A stretch of DNA of 64,000 bases from Bacillus sp. NEB1478 (GTDB taxonomy: Bacteria > Bacillota > Bacilli > Bacillales > Fictibacillaceae), in NCBI RefSeq assembly GCF_031582965.1, contig NZ_CP134049.1, positions 3,534,001 to 3,598,000 of the forward strand. The letters run 5' to 3'. Below, one piece after another: positions 8,691-16,320 of the stretch. The notes beneath the pieces are model-generated. The model searched no databases and was not told the origin of the DNA. It saw only the letters and a program-made list of their open reading frames with translations. How positions within the stretch are numbered: position 1 is the stretch's first letter; every line of letters begins with the position of its first letter. A program made the translations under genes and the position numbers.

Positions 8691-8712
8691 GAACCTGCGA
8701 TTTTGCAGGTTC
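8691..8712 (-). terminator. Probable terminator after the Cys-containing small ORF
   Basis: GAACCTGC pairs with GCAGGTTC. The leftward tail is ATTTTCG, so the T-tract is short. Confidence 0.55.
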
Positions 8713-8729
8713 TTTCCACTTTTACACTT

Positions 8730-9008
8730 TTATATAAAATCATGCGTCGCGTCGTTTTGCCGCCAGTGATTATTAGTAATTCCTTCGTCTAAAGTAAAAA
8801 GTCCGCTGCTGTTGATGGCAGTTATTGAATGACAGCTCAAAGTTGTGATTTCATTTCCTGTTGTTCTGCCTGTTACAAATTGGTGATTGTTGCTTATAAG
8901 AGTAAAAGGAATCTGCTTGCCTTTTACAATAAGGACAACAGGGGTTCCGGGGCTCAAACAATTTAGCGTGTGACAAACACAGCTTTTTTTTATAAAAAAT
9001 AGGCACAC
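8730..9008 (-). CDS. Hypothetical Cys-containing small protein
   Basis: 92 aa from a GTG start. Four Cys lie in the N-terminal 17 residues plus one later. A beta-rich central part (GTPVVLIVKGKQIPFTLISN) and the segment TGNEITTLSCHSITAI suggest a compact beta domain, perhaps a surface or coat protein. No family is recognised. An AAGAGGGGGT sequence abuts the GTG, closer than normal, so the true start is uncertain. A hairpin terminator downstream supports it being a real gene. Confidence 0.5.
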   Translation of the reverse strand: MCLFFIKKSCVCHTLNCLSPGTPVVLIVKGKQIPFTLISNNHQFVTGRTTGNEITTLSCHSITAINSSGLFTLDEGITNNHWRQNDATHDFI

Positions 9009-9071
9009 CCCCTCTTACTCAAATGCCTTGGCTCACCATAAGCTTTTTAGGTTGAACAGCAAATACTTTTT

Positions 9072-9085
9072 ATAAAACGCTTACA
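9072..9085. promoter_or_regulatory. cre-like (CcpA) site
   Basis: ATAAAACGCTTACA matches the cre consensus TGWAANCGNTNNCA at most positions. It lies about 45 bp upstream of the -35 box at 9130. Confidence 0.4.
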
Positions 9086-9129
9086 TTCTCATAATAAATT
9101 AAATATTTTAAAAATTTACTAAATTACCC

Positions 9130-9158
9130 TTGTTCCACTCTTTTAAAGCTGTTATGAT
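9130..9158 (+). promoter_or_regulatory. Sigma-A promoter of the symporter operon
   Basis: TTGTTC (9130-9135), 17-bp spacer, TATGAT (9153-9158), 45 bp upstream of the DUF3311 gene. Confidence 0.75.
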
Positions 9159-9203
9159 TATGAACATTCTATTTCCAAAACAACTTAGAAGGAGCGCAGC
9201 ACA

Positions 9204-9404
9204 ATGAAAAAAATATTAATGATCTTATTAATCGTTCTCCCTTTTCTATCACAGCTCGTCGTTTTACCGTTCGTGAACCGGATCGATCCTATCATTTTCG
9301 GGTTACCGTTCTTACAATTCTGGCTCTTTTTATGGATTGTGTTAACTCCTTTATGCACTTTTGGAATCTTTCAACTACAGAAATCACAAGGAGGCTTGGA
9401 ATAA
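9204..9404 (+). CDS. DUF3311 small membrane subunit (YhjC-like)
   Basis: 66 aa with two transmembrane helices (about 4-26 and 32-54). DUF3311 proteins are encoded immediately before sodium:solute symporters of the YhjB/MctP group and probably help assemble or regulate the carrier. Here its stop is directly followed by the symporter start (no gap). The start follows AGAAGGAGCGC. Confidence 0.88.
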   Translation: MKKILMILLIVLPFLSQLVVLPFVNRIDPIIFGLPFLQFWLFLWIVLTPLCTFGIFQLQKSQGGLE

Positions 9405-10907
9405 ATGCAGCAGGGCAATCTTACAGCACTATCCATCACTATTTTTATCATCTTAACTGTCGTACTGATCGGATTCCTTGCAGGAAGGGACAAAGCTACC
9501 CGCAGTTCTGTAGAAGAATGGTCTGTTGGGGGAAGACGTTTCGGCGGCCTGCTTGTATGGTTTTTAGTAGGAGCAGATTTATATACGGCATATACATTTC
9601 TCGGATTAACATCCACAGCTTATACAGCAGGTAGTCTCGCATTCTTCGCGATTCCCTACTCAGTACTGGCTTACTTCATCTCCTATTTTTTCCTTCCGAA
9701 ACTTTGGAAAGTGGCCAATCATCATAAACTGACGACACTGGCAGACTATGCTCGTGAACGTTTTGACAGCAAACTGCTGTCTTCACTTATCGCTATCGTC
9801 GGTGTGTTTATGCTTATTCCTTACATTTGTCTGCAGCTAAGCGGAATTCAAGATACACTTCAAGTTGCTGGGACAGGTTTTATTAATGTAAAAGTGGTTG
9901 TTATCACTTCATTTGTACTCGTCGCTCTTTATACATTTTTCAGCGGTATTAAAGGACCCACATATACAGCCATCATTAAGGATGTCCTTGTGTGGGCAAT
10001 CATGCTCTTTATGGTTGTTTCATTGCCAATCATGCATTTCGGTGGCTGGAACCCAATGGTCGATAAAATAGTTAATGAAGCACCACAGCTTTTAACGGTA
10101 CCGAAAGCTGGACCTAAAGGAATTCCTTGGTTCATCACAGCTTCGTTCGTGTCAGCGCTTGCTCTATTCATGTGGGCACATGCCGCAACAGGCGTTTTCA
10201 CTGCAAAAAGTGCAGATGCAATCCGTAAAAATGCAATGTATCTGCCGCTATACAATATCGTTTTGATTCTTGTTGTTTTCCTGGGATTCATTGCATTCTT
10301 GGTGCTGCCCGACGGAACAGATCCGCGTTTTGCACTATTGGCATTGATCCAAACGTCATATGGCGGGGTGGCTCAAGGTCTTGCTTATTCAACAATCGCA
10401 CTCGCATCACTTATTCCATGTTCCATCATGGCGATCGGGGCTTCAAACTTGTTTGCAAATAACATTTATCGTGATTTGATTAACCCGGAAGTAAAAGGTG
10501 CTAAACTAACCATGATTACAAGGGGTATGGTGTTTGTCGTTATTGGGCTCGCCCTTTTATTCGGACTTGTTTTCCCGCAAGCACTCGTATCGCTCCAGCT
10601 TTTAGGAGTATCCGGAATGGTGCAGATCTTCCCGGCGATTGTGGTCAGTTTATTTTGGAAAAACCAATCTCGGGAAGCGACAATCATTGGTTTACTCGTG
10701 GGATTAATCGTGACTTTCACGGTTTACTCCACTGGCACCTCTCTTGGAATATACGAAGGATTCTGGGGACTCATGGCTAACTTTGCAGCGGTTGTATTAT
10801 TGAACCCGCTTTTCGTTAAAAAAGCGAAATCCTCTACCAACTCAGTGAAAGATTATTTATTTAAAGACAAATCGAAAAAATTAGAACTAGTAAGGAAAGG
10901 TGCATAA
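9405..10907 (+). CDS. Sodium:solute symporter (SSS family, YhjB/MctP-like)
   Basis: 500 aa, about 13 transmembrane helices. The N-terminal WSVGGRRFGGLLVWFLVGAD and TYTAIIKDVLVWAIML segments are typical of SSS carriers. Members paired with DUF3311 import monocarboxylates or amino acids with sodium. The GGAGG ribosome binding site lies within the end of the preceding gene. The cre-like site upstream fits carbon-source control. The substrate cannot be read from the sequence. Confidence 0.9.
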   Translation: MQQGNLTALSITIFIILTVVLIGFLAGRDKATRSSVEEWSVGGRRFGGLLVWFLVGADLYTAYTFLGLTSTAYTAGSLAFFAIPYSVLAYFISYFFLPKLWKVANHHKLTTLADYARERFDSKLLSSLIAIVGVFMLIPYICLQLSGIQDTLQVAGTGFINVKVVVITSFVLVALYTFFSGIKGPTYTAIIKDVLVWAIMLFMVVSLPIMHFGGWNPMVDKIVNEAPQLLTVPKAGPKGIPWFITASFVSALALFMWAHAATGVFTAKSADAIRKNAMYLPLYNIVLILVVFLGFIAFLVLPDGTDPRFALLALIQTSYGGVAQGLAYSTIALASLIPCSIMAIGASNLFANNIYRDLINPEVKGAKLTMITRGMVFVVIGLALLFGLVFPQALVSLQLLGVSGMVQIFPAIVVSLFWKNQSREATIIGLLVGLIVTFTVYSTGTSLGIYEGFWGLMANFAAVVLLNPLFVKKAKSSTNSVKDYLFKDKSKKLELVRKGA

Positions 10908-10908
10908 A

Positions 10909-10942
10909 AAAGAGGGTGGCGATTCTAAAGCCATCCTCTTTT
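10909..10942. terminator. Bidirectional terminator between the symporter and DUF3021 genes
   Basis: AAGAGGGTGGC pairs with GCCATCCTCTT, with A-rich and T-rich flanks suitable for both convergent transcripts. Confidence 0.8.
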
Positions 10943-10950
10943 ACTATTAA

Positions 10951-11394
10951 TTAACGAATCTGATTTTGCTCAAGATAATGAAGCATTTTTTTATTAAATT
11001 TCATTCCAAGTACTCTAAAATAAATCGAGAAGCCGAAGATTCCGCCAGCATATATGATGTGGTACAACACCAGCATTTGATAAAACGTTTCAGAGCCAAC
11101 CGCAAACCAATCAAACAGCTGGGACATCCCGAACAGCACTACTCCCAACAAAATATATTGAATAAGTACTTTACCTAATGCGGGCATTTTGATACGGCTA
11201 TCTTCATTCCAGAGCAAGTGGTTCAAACACGTTATAAAGATACTTAAGAAAAACAATTGTACGATCATCTCAAACGAAATCTCCCGGACACCAAGCATAT
11301 AACCAAATATAACGTAAATAATGATTCCAGCTGAGAAAAACAGACCAGCCATTGTTTTAAAAACAAGAGTTGATTCCATTATTTTATTCCACAT
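10951..11394 (-). CDS. DUF3021 membrane protein
   Basis: 147 aa with four predicted transmembrane helices (about 12-33, 42-60, 75-95, 104-125). The arrangement is that of DUF3021 proteins, which are encoded beside small LytTR regulators in Firmicutes and are thought to modulate them. The start follows AAGGAGGAAAT, and the gene lies 18 bp after the LytTR gene in the same operon. The signal sensed is unknown. Confidence 0.85.
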   Translation of the reverse strand: MWNKIMESTLVFKTMAGLFFSAGIIIYVIFGYMLGVREISFEMIVQLFFLSIFITCLNHLLWNEDSRIKMPALGKVLIQYILLGVVLFGMSQLFDWFAVGSETFYQMLVLYHIIYAGGIFGFSIYFRVLGMKFNKKMLHYLEQNQIR

Positions 11395-11412
11395 TATTTA
11401 TTTCCTCCTTAT

Positions 11413-11850
11413 TTAAAAACCTAATTTCTCTTTCAAATACGTTACATATTGACGAGAAACCATCATATTTTCACCGTTCTCGAGTGTTACCTCTACCTTG
11501 CCGCCGAGCCTTGGTGTAATGGTTTTAATTTTATCCAAATTCAAAATGGTTGCTTTTGTCGCTCGAAAGTAATTTCCGTCTCCGAACATCTCCTCAATCT
11601 GATAAAGCCTCATCGAAACTTCATACACTTGTTGCTTTGTGTAAGCGAAATTCTTTTTATCAACCGATTCGAAGTAATAAATATCGTCTGGTGACAACAA
11701 GTAGATTTTGCCTTCTAATGTCCCTAACACTTTTCGTTCTAGAGACCGTAATGATGTTATTACTTTAATGACATCCTCGTTCATTTCTTTGCACTTGACG
11801 ATGATTTCCAGTTCCTCTGAATCATGTTCTTCGATAATGGTCAACTTCAT
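11413..11850 (-). CDS. LytTR-domain DNA-binding regulator
   Basis: 145 aa. A short N-terminal extension is followed by a LytTR domain (about 45-145): KIYLLSPDDIYYFESVDK, then FRATKATILNLDKIKTITPR and GENMMVSRQYVTYLKEKLGF. No receiver domain is present, as is usual for LytTR-DUF3021 pairs. It probably regulates its own operon. The start follows AAGGAAGGGGGGC. It is transcribed divergently from the ferritin-like gene across a 210-bp gap. Confidence 0.9.
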   Translation of the reverse strand: MKLTIIEEHDSEELEIIVKCKEMNEDVIKVITSLRSLERKVLGTLEGKIYLLSPDDIYYFESVDKKNFAYTKQQVYEVSMRLYQIEEMFGDGNYFRATKATILNLDKIKTITPRLGGKVEVTLENGENMMVSRQYVTYLKEKLGF

Positions 11851-12002
11851 CCAACGCCCCCCTTCCTTTCAAGGACTATTTTTCTTGTGTCCCCAGTATA
11901 TGACAGCACAACTAACTCGTAAATCCACTTTTAACCGACCTGCAGAAACCCCGCACTAAGCTGCACATAAGCATCATAGCCTGCACAAAAAACAGCAAAA
12001 AG

Positions 12003-12031
12003 AACAAAAAATAGGCTTTTTGCATAGACTA
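12003..12031 (+). promoter_or_regulatory. Sigma-K-like promoter of the ferritin-like operon
   Basis: AACA (12003-12006), 16-bp spacer, CATAGACTA (12023-12031) fits the sigma-K consensus mACm-N16-CATAnnnTA. The ribosome binding site follows about 18 bp later. Confidence 0.55.
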
Positions 12032-12060
12032 TTGCGACATTATTTTTTGGAGGTAAGATG

Positions 12061-12840
12061 ATGAGCTATCCAGGAATGGGTTCACAACAGCAACAGCAGC
12101 AACAACAGCAACAACAGCAGAGCGGAATGCAAATGACCTACCAGCAGCAGGCACTTCAGCAATCATTGGCATTAATGAAAGAAGCGGTAGAAGGGGAAAT
12201 GGAAGATCGGTTATTTTACGATTACTTAATAAAAGAAGCTCCTACTAAAGAACAAAAACAAATTATCGCCTCGATTCGTGATGATGAAATCGGGCATAAC
12301 CGGATGTTTAGACAAATGTATCGAGACATTACCGGCCAGGATATCCAAGTTCCATCAGATGTTCAATTTGAAAAGCCCAAGACGTATAAAGCAGGTTTAG
12401 TAAAAGCTCTTTTCGGTGAACTAAAAGCTGTTGAAAAATATCGTGTCATAAGAAAAGGTCTGCCAAATAACTATTATCGGGATATTCTTTTTGACATCAT
12501 AACTGATGAAATCAAGCACAGTGCGAAATACAATTACTTGATTACAATCAACCAAAATATGCGGATACCTGACACAGACATCAGCCAATCAAACGTAACT
12601 CCAACTGCAAGTGCACCGGATCAATGGGTGATGTATATTGAGCCTCTTGTACAAAATGCCCTTAAAGAAGTGGAAGAAGGAATCAATCTCACTCACCTGT
12701 TCCAAGAATACATTCTGTCAGGTGTTTTGGTCGGGCAAGGGTTCACACCTGATGAAGCCATACAGCTTGTTGAAAGATGGGAAAAAACTGGCGAATCTCA
12801 GCTACTCGTTAAAAGCAAGATGTTCGGTCAGCAAGGATAA
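12061..12840 (+). CDS. Ferritin-like diiron-domain protein with N-terminal polyglutamine
   Basis: 259 aa. Residues 9-20 are twelve consecutive Gln (mixed CAA/CAG). A four-helix ferritin-like domain follows: EGEMEDRLFYDYL with DDEIGHNRMF form the first Glu/ExxH pair, and GELKAVEKYR with DEIKHSAKYN the second, giving two complete metal-binding half sites. A C-terminal helical region (about 185-255) is not assigned. The ATG at 12061 is preferred over 12058 because GGAGGT is then 6-7 nt away. It shares an operon with the peroxiredoxin 20 bp downstream. The sigma-K-like promoter suggests mother-cell expression during sporulation (inference). Confidence 0.85.
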   Translation: MSYPGMGSQQQQQQQQQQQQSGMQMTYQQQALQQSLALMKEAVEGEMEDRLFYDYLIKEAPTKEQKQIIASIRDDEIGHNRMFRQMYRDITGQDIQVPSDVQFEKPKTYKAGLVKALFGELKAVEKYRVIRKGLPNNYYRDILFDIITDEIKHSAKYNYLITINQNMRIPDTDISQSNVTPTASAPDQWVMYIEPLVQNALKEVEEGINLTHLFQEYILSGVLVGQGFTPDEAIQLVERWEKTGESQLLVKSKMFGQQG

Positions 12841-12860
12841 TCCGGTCAGGGGGAATTTAA

Positions 12861-13536
12861 ATGGATCAGACTCAGATCCAACAAGGTGCAAAGCCTTTTA
12901 TCGGAGACATGTTCCCCCAGATGCATGTACAAACCACTCTAGGTGAACTAGTTCTCCCTACTAGCTATCAAGGTCATTGGTTCGTACTGTTTAGTCATCC
13001 GGGTGATTTTTACACCTGTCTGTACAACAGAATTTGTCGCTTTTCAAAAATTAATGCCGGAATTTAATAAACGAAATATTTACTTAATCGGTTTATCCGT
13101 AGAACAGGTTTACTCCCACATTAAATGGATTGAGTGGATCCAGCAAAACTTGAAAGTAGATATTACTTTTCCGATAATTGCAGATTCTTTAGGGAAAGTT
13201 GCCACAAGACTTGGGATGATCCATCCGACAATAGGTTCGAGAACGGTTAGAAGTGTATATATCATAGATCCAACAGGGATGATCCGCCTTATCCTAACGT
13301 ATCCTGAGAATGTTGGTCGTAATATTCATGAGATTTTGAGAGCTGTTACTGCTTTACAGACTGCAGATGCACATAAAGCAGCAACTCCGGCAAACTGGCC
13401 AAAAAACGAACTGATTGGAGACCGGCTCATCGTTCATGCACCAAAAACGATTCAAGAAGCAAAAGAACGTGAAAAACAAGCACAAGCAGGAGAAATTCAG
13501 TGCTACGACTGGCGGTTATGTTCGAAACCACAATAA
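12861..13536 (+). pseudogene. Peroxiredoxin (1-Cys/Prx6-like), frameshifted
   Basis: A peroxiredoxin split by a +1 shift in a T5 run at 13007-13011. The first frame encodes [20 protein letters not shown] through SHPGDF. The second resumes at [19 protein letters not shown] and runs to the stop. Removing one T restores a 224-aa protein with the catalytic motif [12 protein letters not shown] (peroxidatic Cys about residue 54) and a normal Prx6-type C-terminal domain. AGGGGGA precedes the ATG. The rest of the ORF is well conserved, so the lesion is recent, a homopolymer sequencing error, or phase-variable. As written the product is truncated near residue 68. Confidence 0.85.
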
Positions 13537-13542
13537 ATGATG

Positions 13543-13573
13543 AATCAGCCTGAGATGAAAGGCTGATTTTTTT
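13543..13573 (+). terminator. Terminator of the ferritin-like/peroxiredoxin operon
   Basis: AATCAGCC pairs with GGCTGATT, followed by a T-run. Confidence 0.85.
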
Positions 13574-13646
13574 AATTCGTATAAACTAAGAAATTCTGAT
13601 AAGCTACATACTAATATGAATCAGATCTTGAAGTGCAGGTGTGAAA

Positions 13647-14522
13647 ATGGATATTAAACAATTACAATATTTTATCGAAGTAGCAAAACACAACAGCTTT
13701 ACCCGTGCGGCAGAACAGCTTTTTATTACACAGCCCACCATAAGTAAAATGATTAAAAACTTGGAAGATGAGCTCGGAATCACTCTCTTTAACCGATCGC
13801 GAAAAAAATTGATATTAACAGATGCTGGCAAAATCATTTATGAACAGGCCAAGCTCGTCGATAAAGCCTTCCATAACATTGAAACCGAAATGGATAATCT
13901 GCTTGAACTGAAAAAAGGACACATCCGGATCGGCTTGCCTCCTATCTTTGATCCGACACTCTTCCCTAAATTAGTAGGAAGCTTTCATGATAAATACCCT
14001 GCGATAACCTTTGAACTGATGGAGAACGGTTCTAAAAAAATAGAAGAAGAAGTGGAAAACCACCAGCTCGATATTGGTGTTGTTGTACTCCCGACAAACA
14101 ACGATATCTTTGAGTACTTTTCCTTTATGGAAGAAGATTTCAGGCTGATTATCCACCCTGACCACAAGCTAGCTAATCATGATGAAATTCATTTATCAGA
14201 GTTGAGTGAAGAATCATTTATTACTTTTAATAAAGATTTCGCTCTGCACGATCGAATCATCTCTTCCTGTAATCAAGCAGGCTTTAATCCGCATATCATA
14301 TCTGAAAGCTCACAATGGTCGTTCATCGAGGAAATGGTAGCATGTAAGCTAGGTGTATCTCTCTTACCCGAAAGCATCTGCCGTCATCTCACAGAAAAAG
14401 TAAGAACAATTAAAGTGGTAAACCCTTCTATTGGCTGGAATCTGGCAATCATTTGGAACAAAGATCAATATTTGTCCTATGCCGCAAAAGAATGGCTACG
14501 GTATACGAAAGAACAACTATAA
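13647..14522 (+). CDS. LysR-family transcriptional regulator, CidR/YwbI-like
   Basis: 291 aa. N-terminal winged HTH (MDIKQLQYFIEVAKHNSFTR, then LFITQPTISKMIKNLEDELG), followed by a LysR substrate-binding domain. The HIRIGLPPIF and IGWNLAIIWNKDQYLSYAAK segments resemble the CidR/YwbI group, which in B. subtilis responds to overflow metabolites and controls holin-like genes. The ATG at 13647 is chosen because AGGTG lies 5-6 nt upstream. No divergently transcribed target is adjacent, so its regulon is not evident here. Confidence 0.88.
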   Translation: MDIKQLQYFIEVAKHNSFTRAAEQLFITQPTISKMIKNLEDELGITLFNRSRKKLILTDAGKIIYEQAKLVDKAFHNIETEMDNLLELKKGHIRIGLPPIFDPTLFPKLVGSFHDKYPAITFELMENGSKKIEEEVENHQLDIGVVVLPTNNDIFEYFSFMEEDFRLIIHPDHKLANHDEIHLSELSEESFITFNKDFALHDRIISSCNQAGFNPHIISESSQWSFIEEMVACKLGVSLLPESICRHLTEKVRTIKVVNPSIGWNLAIIWNKDQYLSYAAKEWLRYTKEQL

Positions 14523-14537
14523 TTGGAAACTTAGTTT

Positions 14538-14590
14538 AAAACCCTGGAAAAGGCTGCGTTGTATGCTGCCTTTTCCAGGGTTTTTGTTTT
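14538..14590 (+). terminator. Terminator after the LysR gene
   Basis: AAACCCTGGAAAAGGC pairs with GCCTTTTCCAGGGTTT, followed by a T-run. The 16-bp stem is among the strongest in the window. Confidence 0.9.
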
Positions 14591-14732
14591 GCAGTGAAGC
14601 TTCGCCGACCTGTGATGAACCCCTTAAGAAATAGTCGGGAAATACAAGTCGTTTATAAATAGGAAAAATAAAAATCGAAAAAATAAACCAAAAAAACTCA
14701 GTAAACACCCTGAGCAAATTGAAAGAATTAGA

Positions 14733-14767
14733 AAAGGAAATAAATTGTTTGGGGTCAGTCCCCTTTC
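14733..14767 (+). repeat. GGGGTCAGTCCCC intergenic repeat, copy 1
   Basis: AAGGAAATAAATTGTTTGGG followed by GTCAGTCCCCTTT. It is nearly identical to the minus strand of 55370-55406. It lies in a 420-bp gene-free stretch (14523-14942). Confidence 0.7.
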
Positions 14768-14822
14768 GTTTCATAGGTGTAAGCATTTACATAGATGAAA
14801 GCTATGTTCTTAGTGAAAAATA

Positions 14823-14859
14823 GCCATTTTACTTCATGTTTAACCCGGCGTAAAATGGC
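14823..14859. promoter_or_regulatory. Inverted repeat upstream of the thioesterase gene
   Basis: GCCATTTTAC (14823-14832) and GTAAAATGGC (14850-14859) form a perfect 10-bp inverted repeat about 85 bp before the gene. No T-run follows, so an operator or leader hairpin is likelier than a terminator. Confidence 0.45.
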
Positions 14860-14942
14860 AATGTAAATGAGATGCATTTGTAAATTTCAACCAAGCATCC
14901 AATAAAAAATATTCGATTCCACATCTTGAAAGGAGAGATACT

Positions 14943-15479
14943 ATGGAAACGAAATTAGCGAGAGAAAGCCGTATTATCAATACTGACCAGGTTATGTCCC
15001 TGGATTTAAATAACTACAATACATTGTTTGGCGGAGTTTTAATGAGAAAGCTGGACAACAACGCAACTCTATCTGCCAGAAGGCATGCCAGAGTAAAAGA
15101 ATGTGTAACAGCATCCACTGACTCAATCGACTTTTTGCATCCAATCCACCAAACTGACTCTGTTTGTATTGAATCTTTCGTGTCCTATACAGGAAAGAGT
15201 TCAATGGAGATTTTCTGTAAAGTTATTGCCGAAGATATGATGACCGGCGAAAGAAGAATTGCAGCTACAGCATTTTTAACATTCGTTGCCCTTGGCGAAG
15301 ACAAAAAGCCGGTTGAAGTCCCGCAAGTTATCCCTGAAACAGAAGAGGAAAAATTCTTATTTGAAACGGCAAAAGAAAGAGCAGAAGTACGTAAGTCTAG
15401 AAGAAAGAAAAGTAAAGAATTAGCGGAAGTTATTTCACTTAAGAAACCTTGGGATACAAAAGAGGAGGTATTTGCGTGA
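14943..15479 (+). CDS. Acyl-CoA thioesterase, hotdog fold (YkhA/BFIT-like)
   Basis: 178 aa. LNNYNTLFGGVLMRKLDNNA is the hotdog helix with the conserved GG, and FVSYTGKSSMEIFCKV the CoA-side strand. The C-terminal tail is long and Lys/Arg-rich. These enzymes hydrolyse acyl-CoA to free acid and CoA in the cytosol. Compared with the paralogue at 16751-17224, the helix carries LDNNA in place of YIDEIAA, so the acidic residue pattern differs. The start follows AAAGGAGAG. The stop overlaps the next gene (GTGA). Confidence 0.88.
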   Translation: METKLARESRIINTDQVMSLDLNNYNTLFGGVLMRKLDNNATLSARRHARVKECVTASTDSIDFLHPIHQTDSVCIESFVSYTGKSSMEIFCKVIAEDMMTGERRIAATAFLTFVALGEDKKPVEVPQVIPETEEEKFLFETAKERAEVRKSRRKKSKELAEVISLKKPWDTKEEVFA

Positions 15480-15850
15480 TCACATTATGCAGCCAAAATG
15501 AATTGAAAGAGGCGCAAAGCGCAATCAAAAATTTAGAGCAGTCTTATCCTGAACTATTTGATAAATTATTAGACGTCATCAACCTTACACGTGCAATGCA
15601 ATTAACGTATCAATACATGGGATGCCTGATCATGAATGAAGATCCAGGGAACTCACACCCTCAATTTATATATCGCTCAGTTATTCGTCTTTATAAAAAA
15701 GAAATTCAAAAACTAACAGACGACAAAGACATTGAAGCACTAAGAAATACATTCAATGAATATCAAAATACGGGTTACGCAAGACTTAGCCAACTCGCTC
15801 TAGGCAAAACACCAGAATCACTAGCTGGCAGTACTGCAATCATTCATTAA
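15476..15850 (+). CDS. Unrecognised protein, translationally coupled to the thioesterase
   Basis: 124 aa, soluble and mostly helical, with Cys at residues 5 and about 49. No known family was recognised. The GTG at 15476 is chosen because AGAGGAGG lies 7 nt upstream. The GTG overlaps the TGA of the thioesterase, so translation is probably coupled. A longer in-frame extension upstream would lie inside the thioesterase gene. The pairing suggests a thioesterase partner or regulator, but this is inference only. Confidence 0.72.
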   Translation: MITLCSQNELKEAQSAIKNLEQSYPELFDKLLDVINLTRAMQLTYQYMGCLIMNEDPGNSHPQFIYRSVIRLYKKEIQKLTDDKDIEALRNTFNEYQNTGYARLSQLALGKTPESLAGSTAIIH

Positions 15851-15857
15851 ATAAGGT

Positions 15858-15891
15858 AAACCGATCTCTAAAATAGCAGATCGGTTTTTTT
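15858..15891 (+). terminator. Terminator of the thioesterase operon
   Basis: AAACCGATCT pairs with AGATCGGTTT, followed by T7. Confidence 0.9.
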
Positions 15892-15920
15892 GTATACTTT
15901 GGCGGTATTCAAGAAAAAGA

Positions 15921-15970
15921 GGTTGATTTCCGTGGGGCCTGAGTTTCGCACATTGCACTCCAATCAACTT
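15921..15970. repeat. Internally deleted Bacillaceae intergenic repeat
   Basis: GGTTGATTTCCGT at the left and ACTCCAATCAACTT at the right form near-inverted termini about 50 bp apart. The middle of the usual longer element is missing. Confidence 0.55.
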
Positions 15971-16117
15971 TTTAAGTCCTTTTTTATTATTATTTTTTCA
16001 TTCAAGTACCGAAAAATCTATTAACTGAAAGAATCATGATTCGAATGCACCTTCCACATCCAATATTGCTGATGAAAACGGGTCGATGAGAAGAGTTGAT
16101 GTCGTTCAAATGAGCCG

Positions 16118-16229
16118 ATTAAGTCTAATCCGAGGTTAATTGAGTCTGAATTTGAATAATTAAGTCTGTTCGAAGGAAGATTGAGTCTTTTTGAGCCACA
16201 ATTGAGTCTAATTTATAATAATTATGTCT
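16118..16229. repeat. 20-21-bp array, core ATTRAGTCT (six units)
   Basis: ATTAAGTCT or ATTGAGTCT (last unit ATTATGTCT) starts at 16118, 16139, 16159, 16180, 16201 and 16221, with spacings of 21, 20, 21, 21 and 20 bp. It is followed by TTCTACAAATTTCGACA. It lies between convergent genes in a 470-bp gap and has no coding potential. Confidence 0.85.
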
Positions 16230-16280
16230 TTCTACAAATTTCGACAAAAAACCTTGATATAACGCTTAATTGAAATACAT

Positions 16281-16320
16281 AAAAAAACCTAAGTCCGGTT
16301 TCCCGCTGACTCAGGTTTTT
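16281..16320 (-). terminator. Terminator for the DUF454 gene
   Basis: AAAAACCTGAGTC pairs with GACTTAGGTTTTT on the minus strand, followed by T-rich sequence. Confidence 0.85.

Noticed and set aside
9929..10291. 120-aa minus-strand ORF inside the symporter gene
   Set aside because: Shadow of a long coding region, with no ribosome binding site or family pattern.
16118..16229. CRISPR-like regular spacing
   Set aside because: Units are 20-21 bp including only a 9-bp core, far below repeat-plus-spacer length, and no cas genes are nearby.
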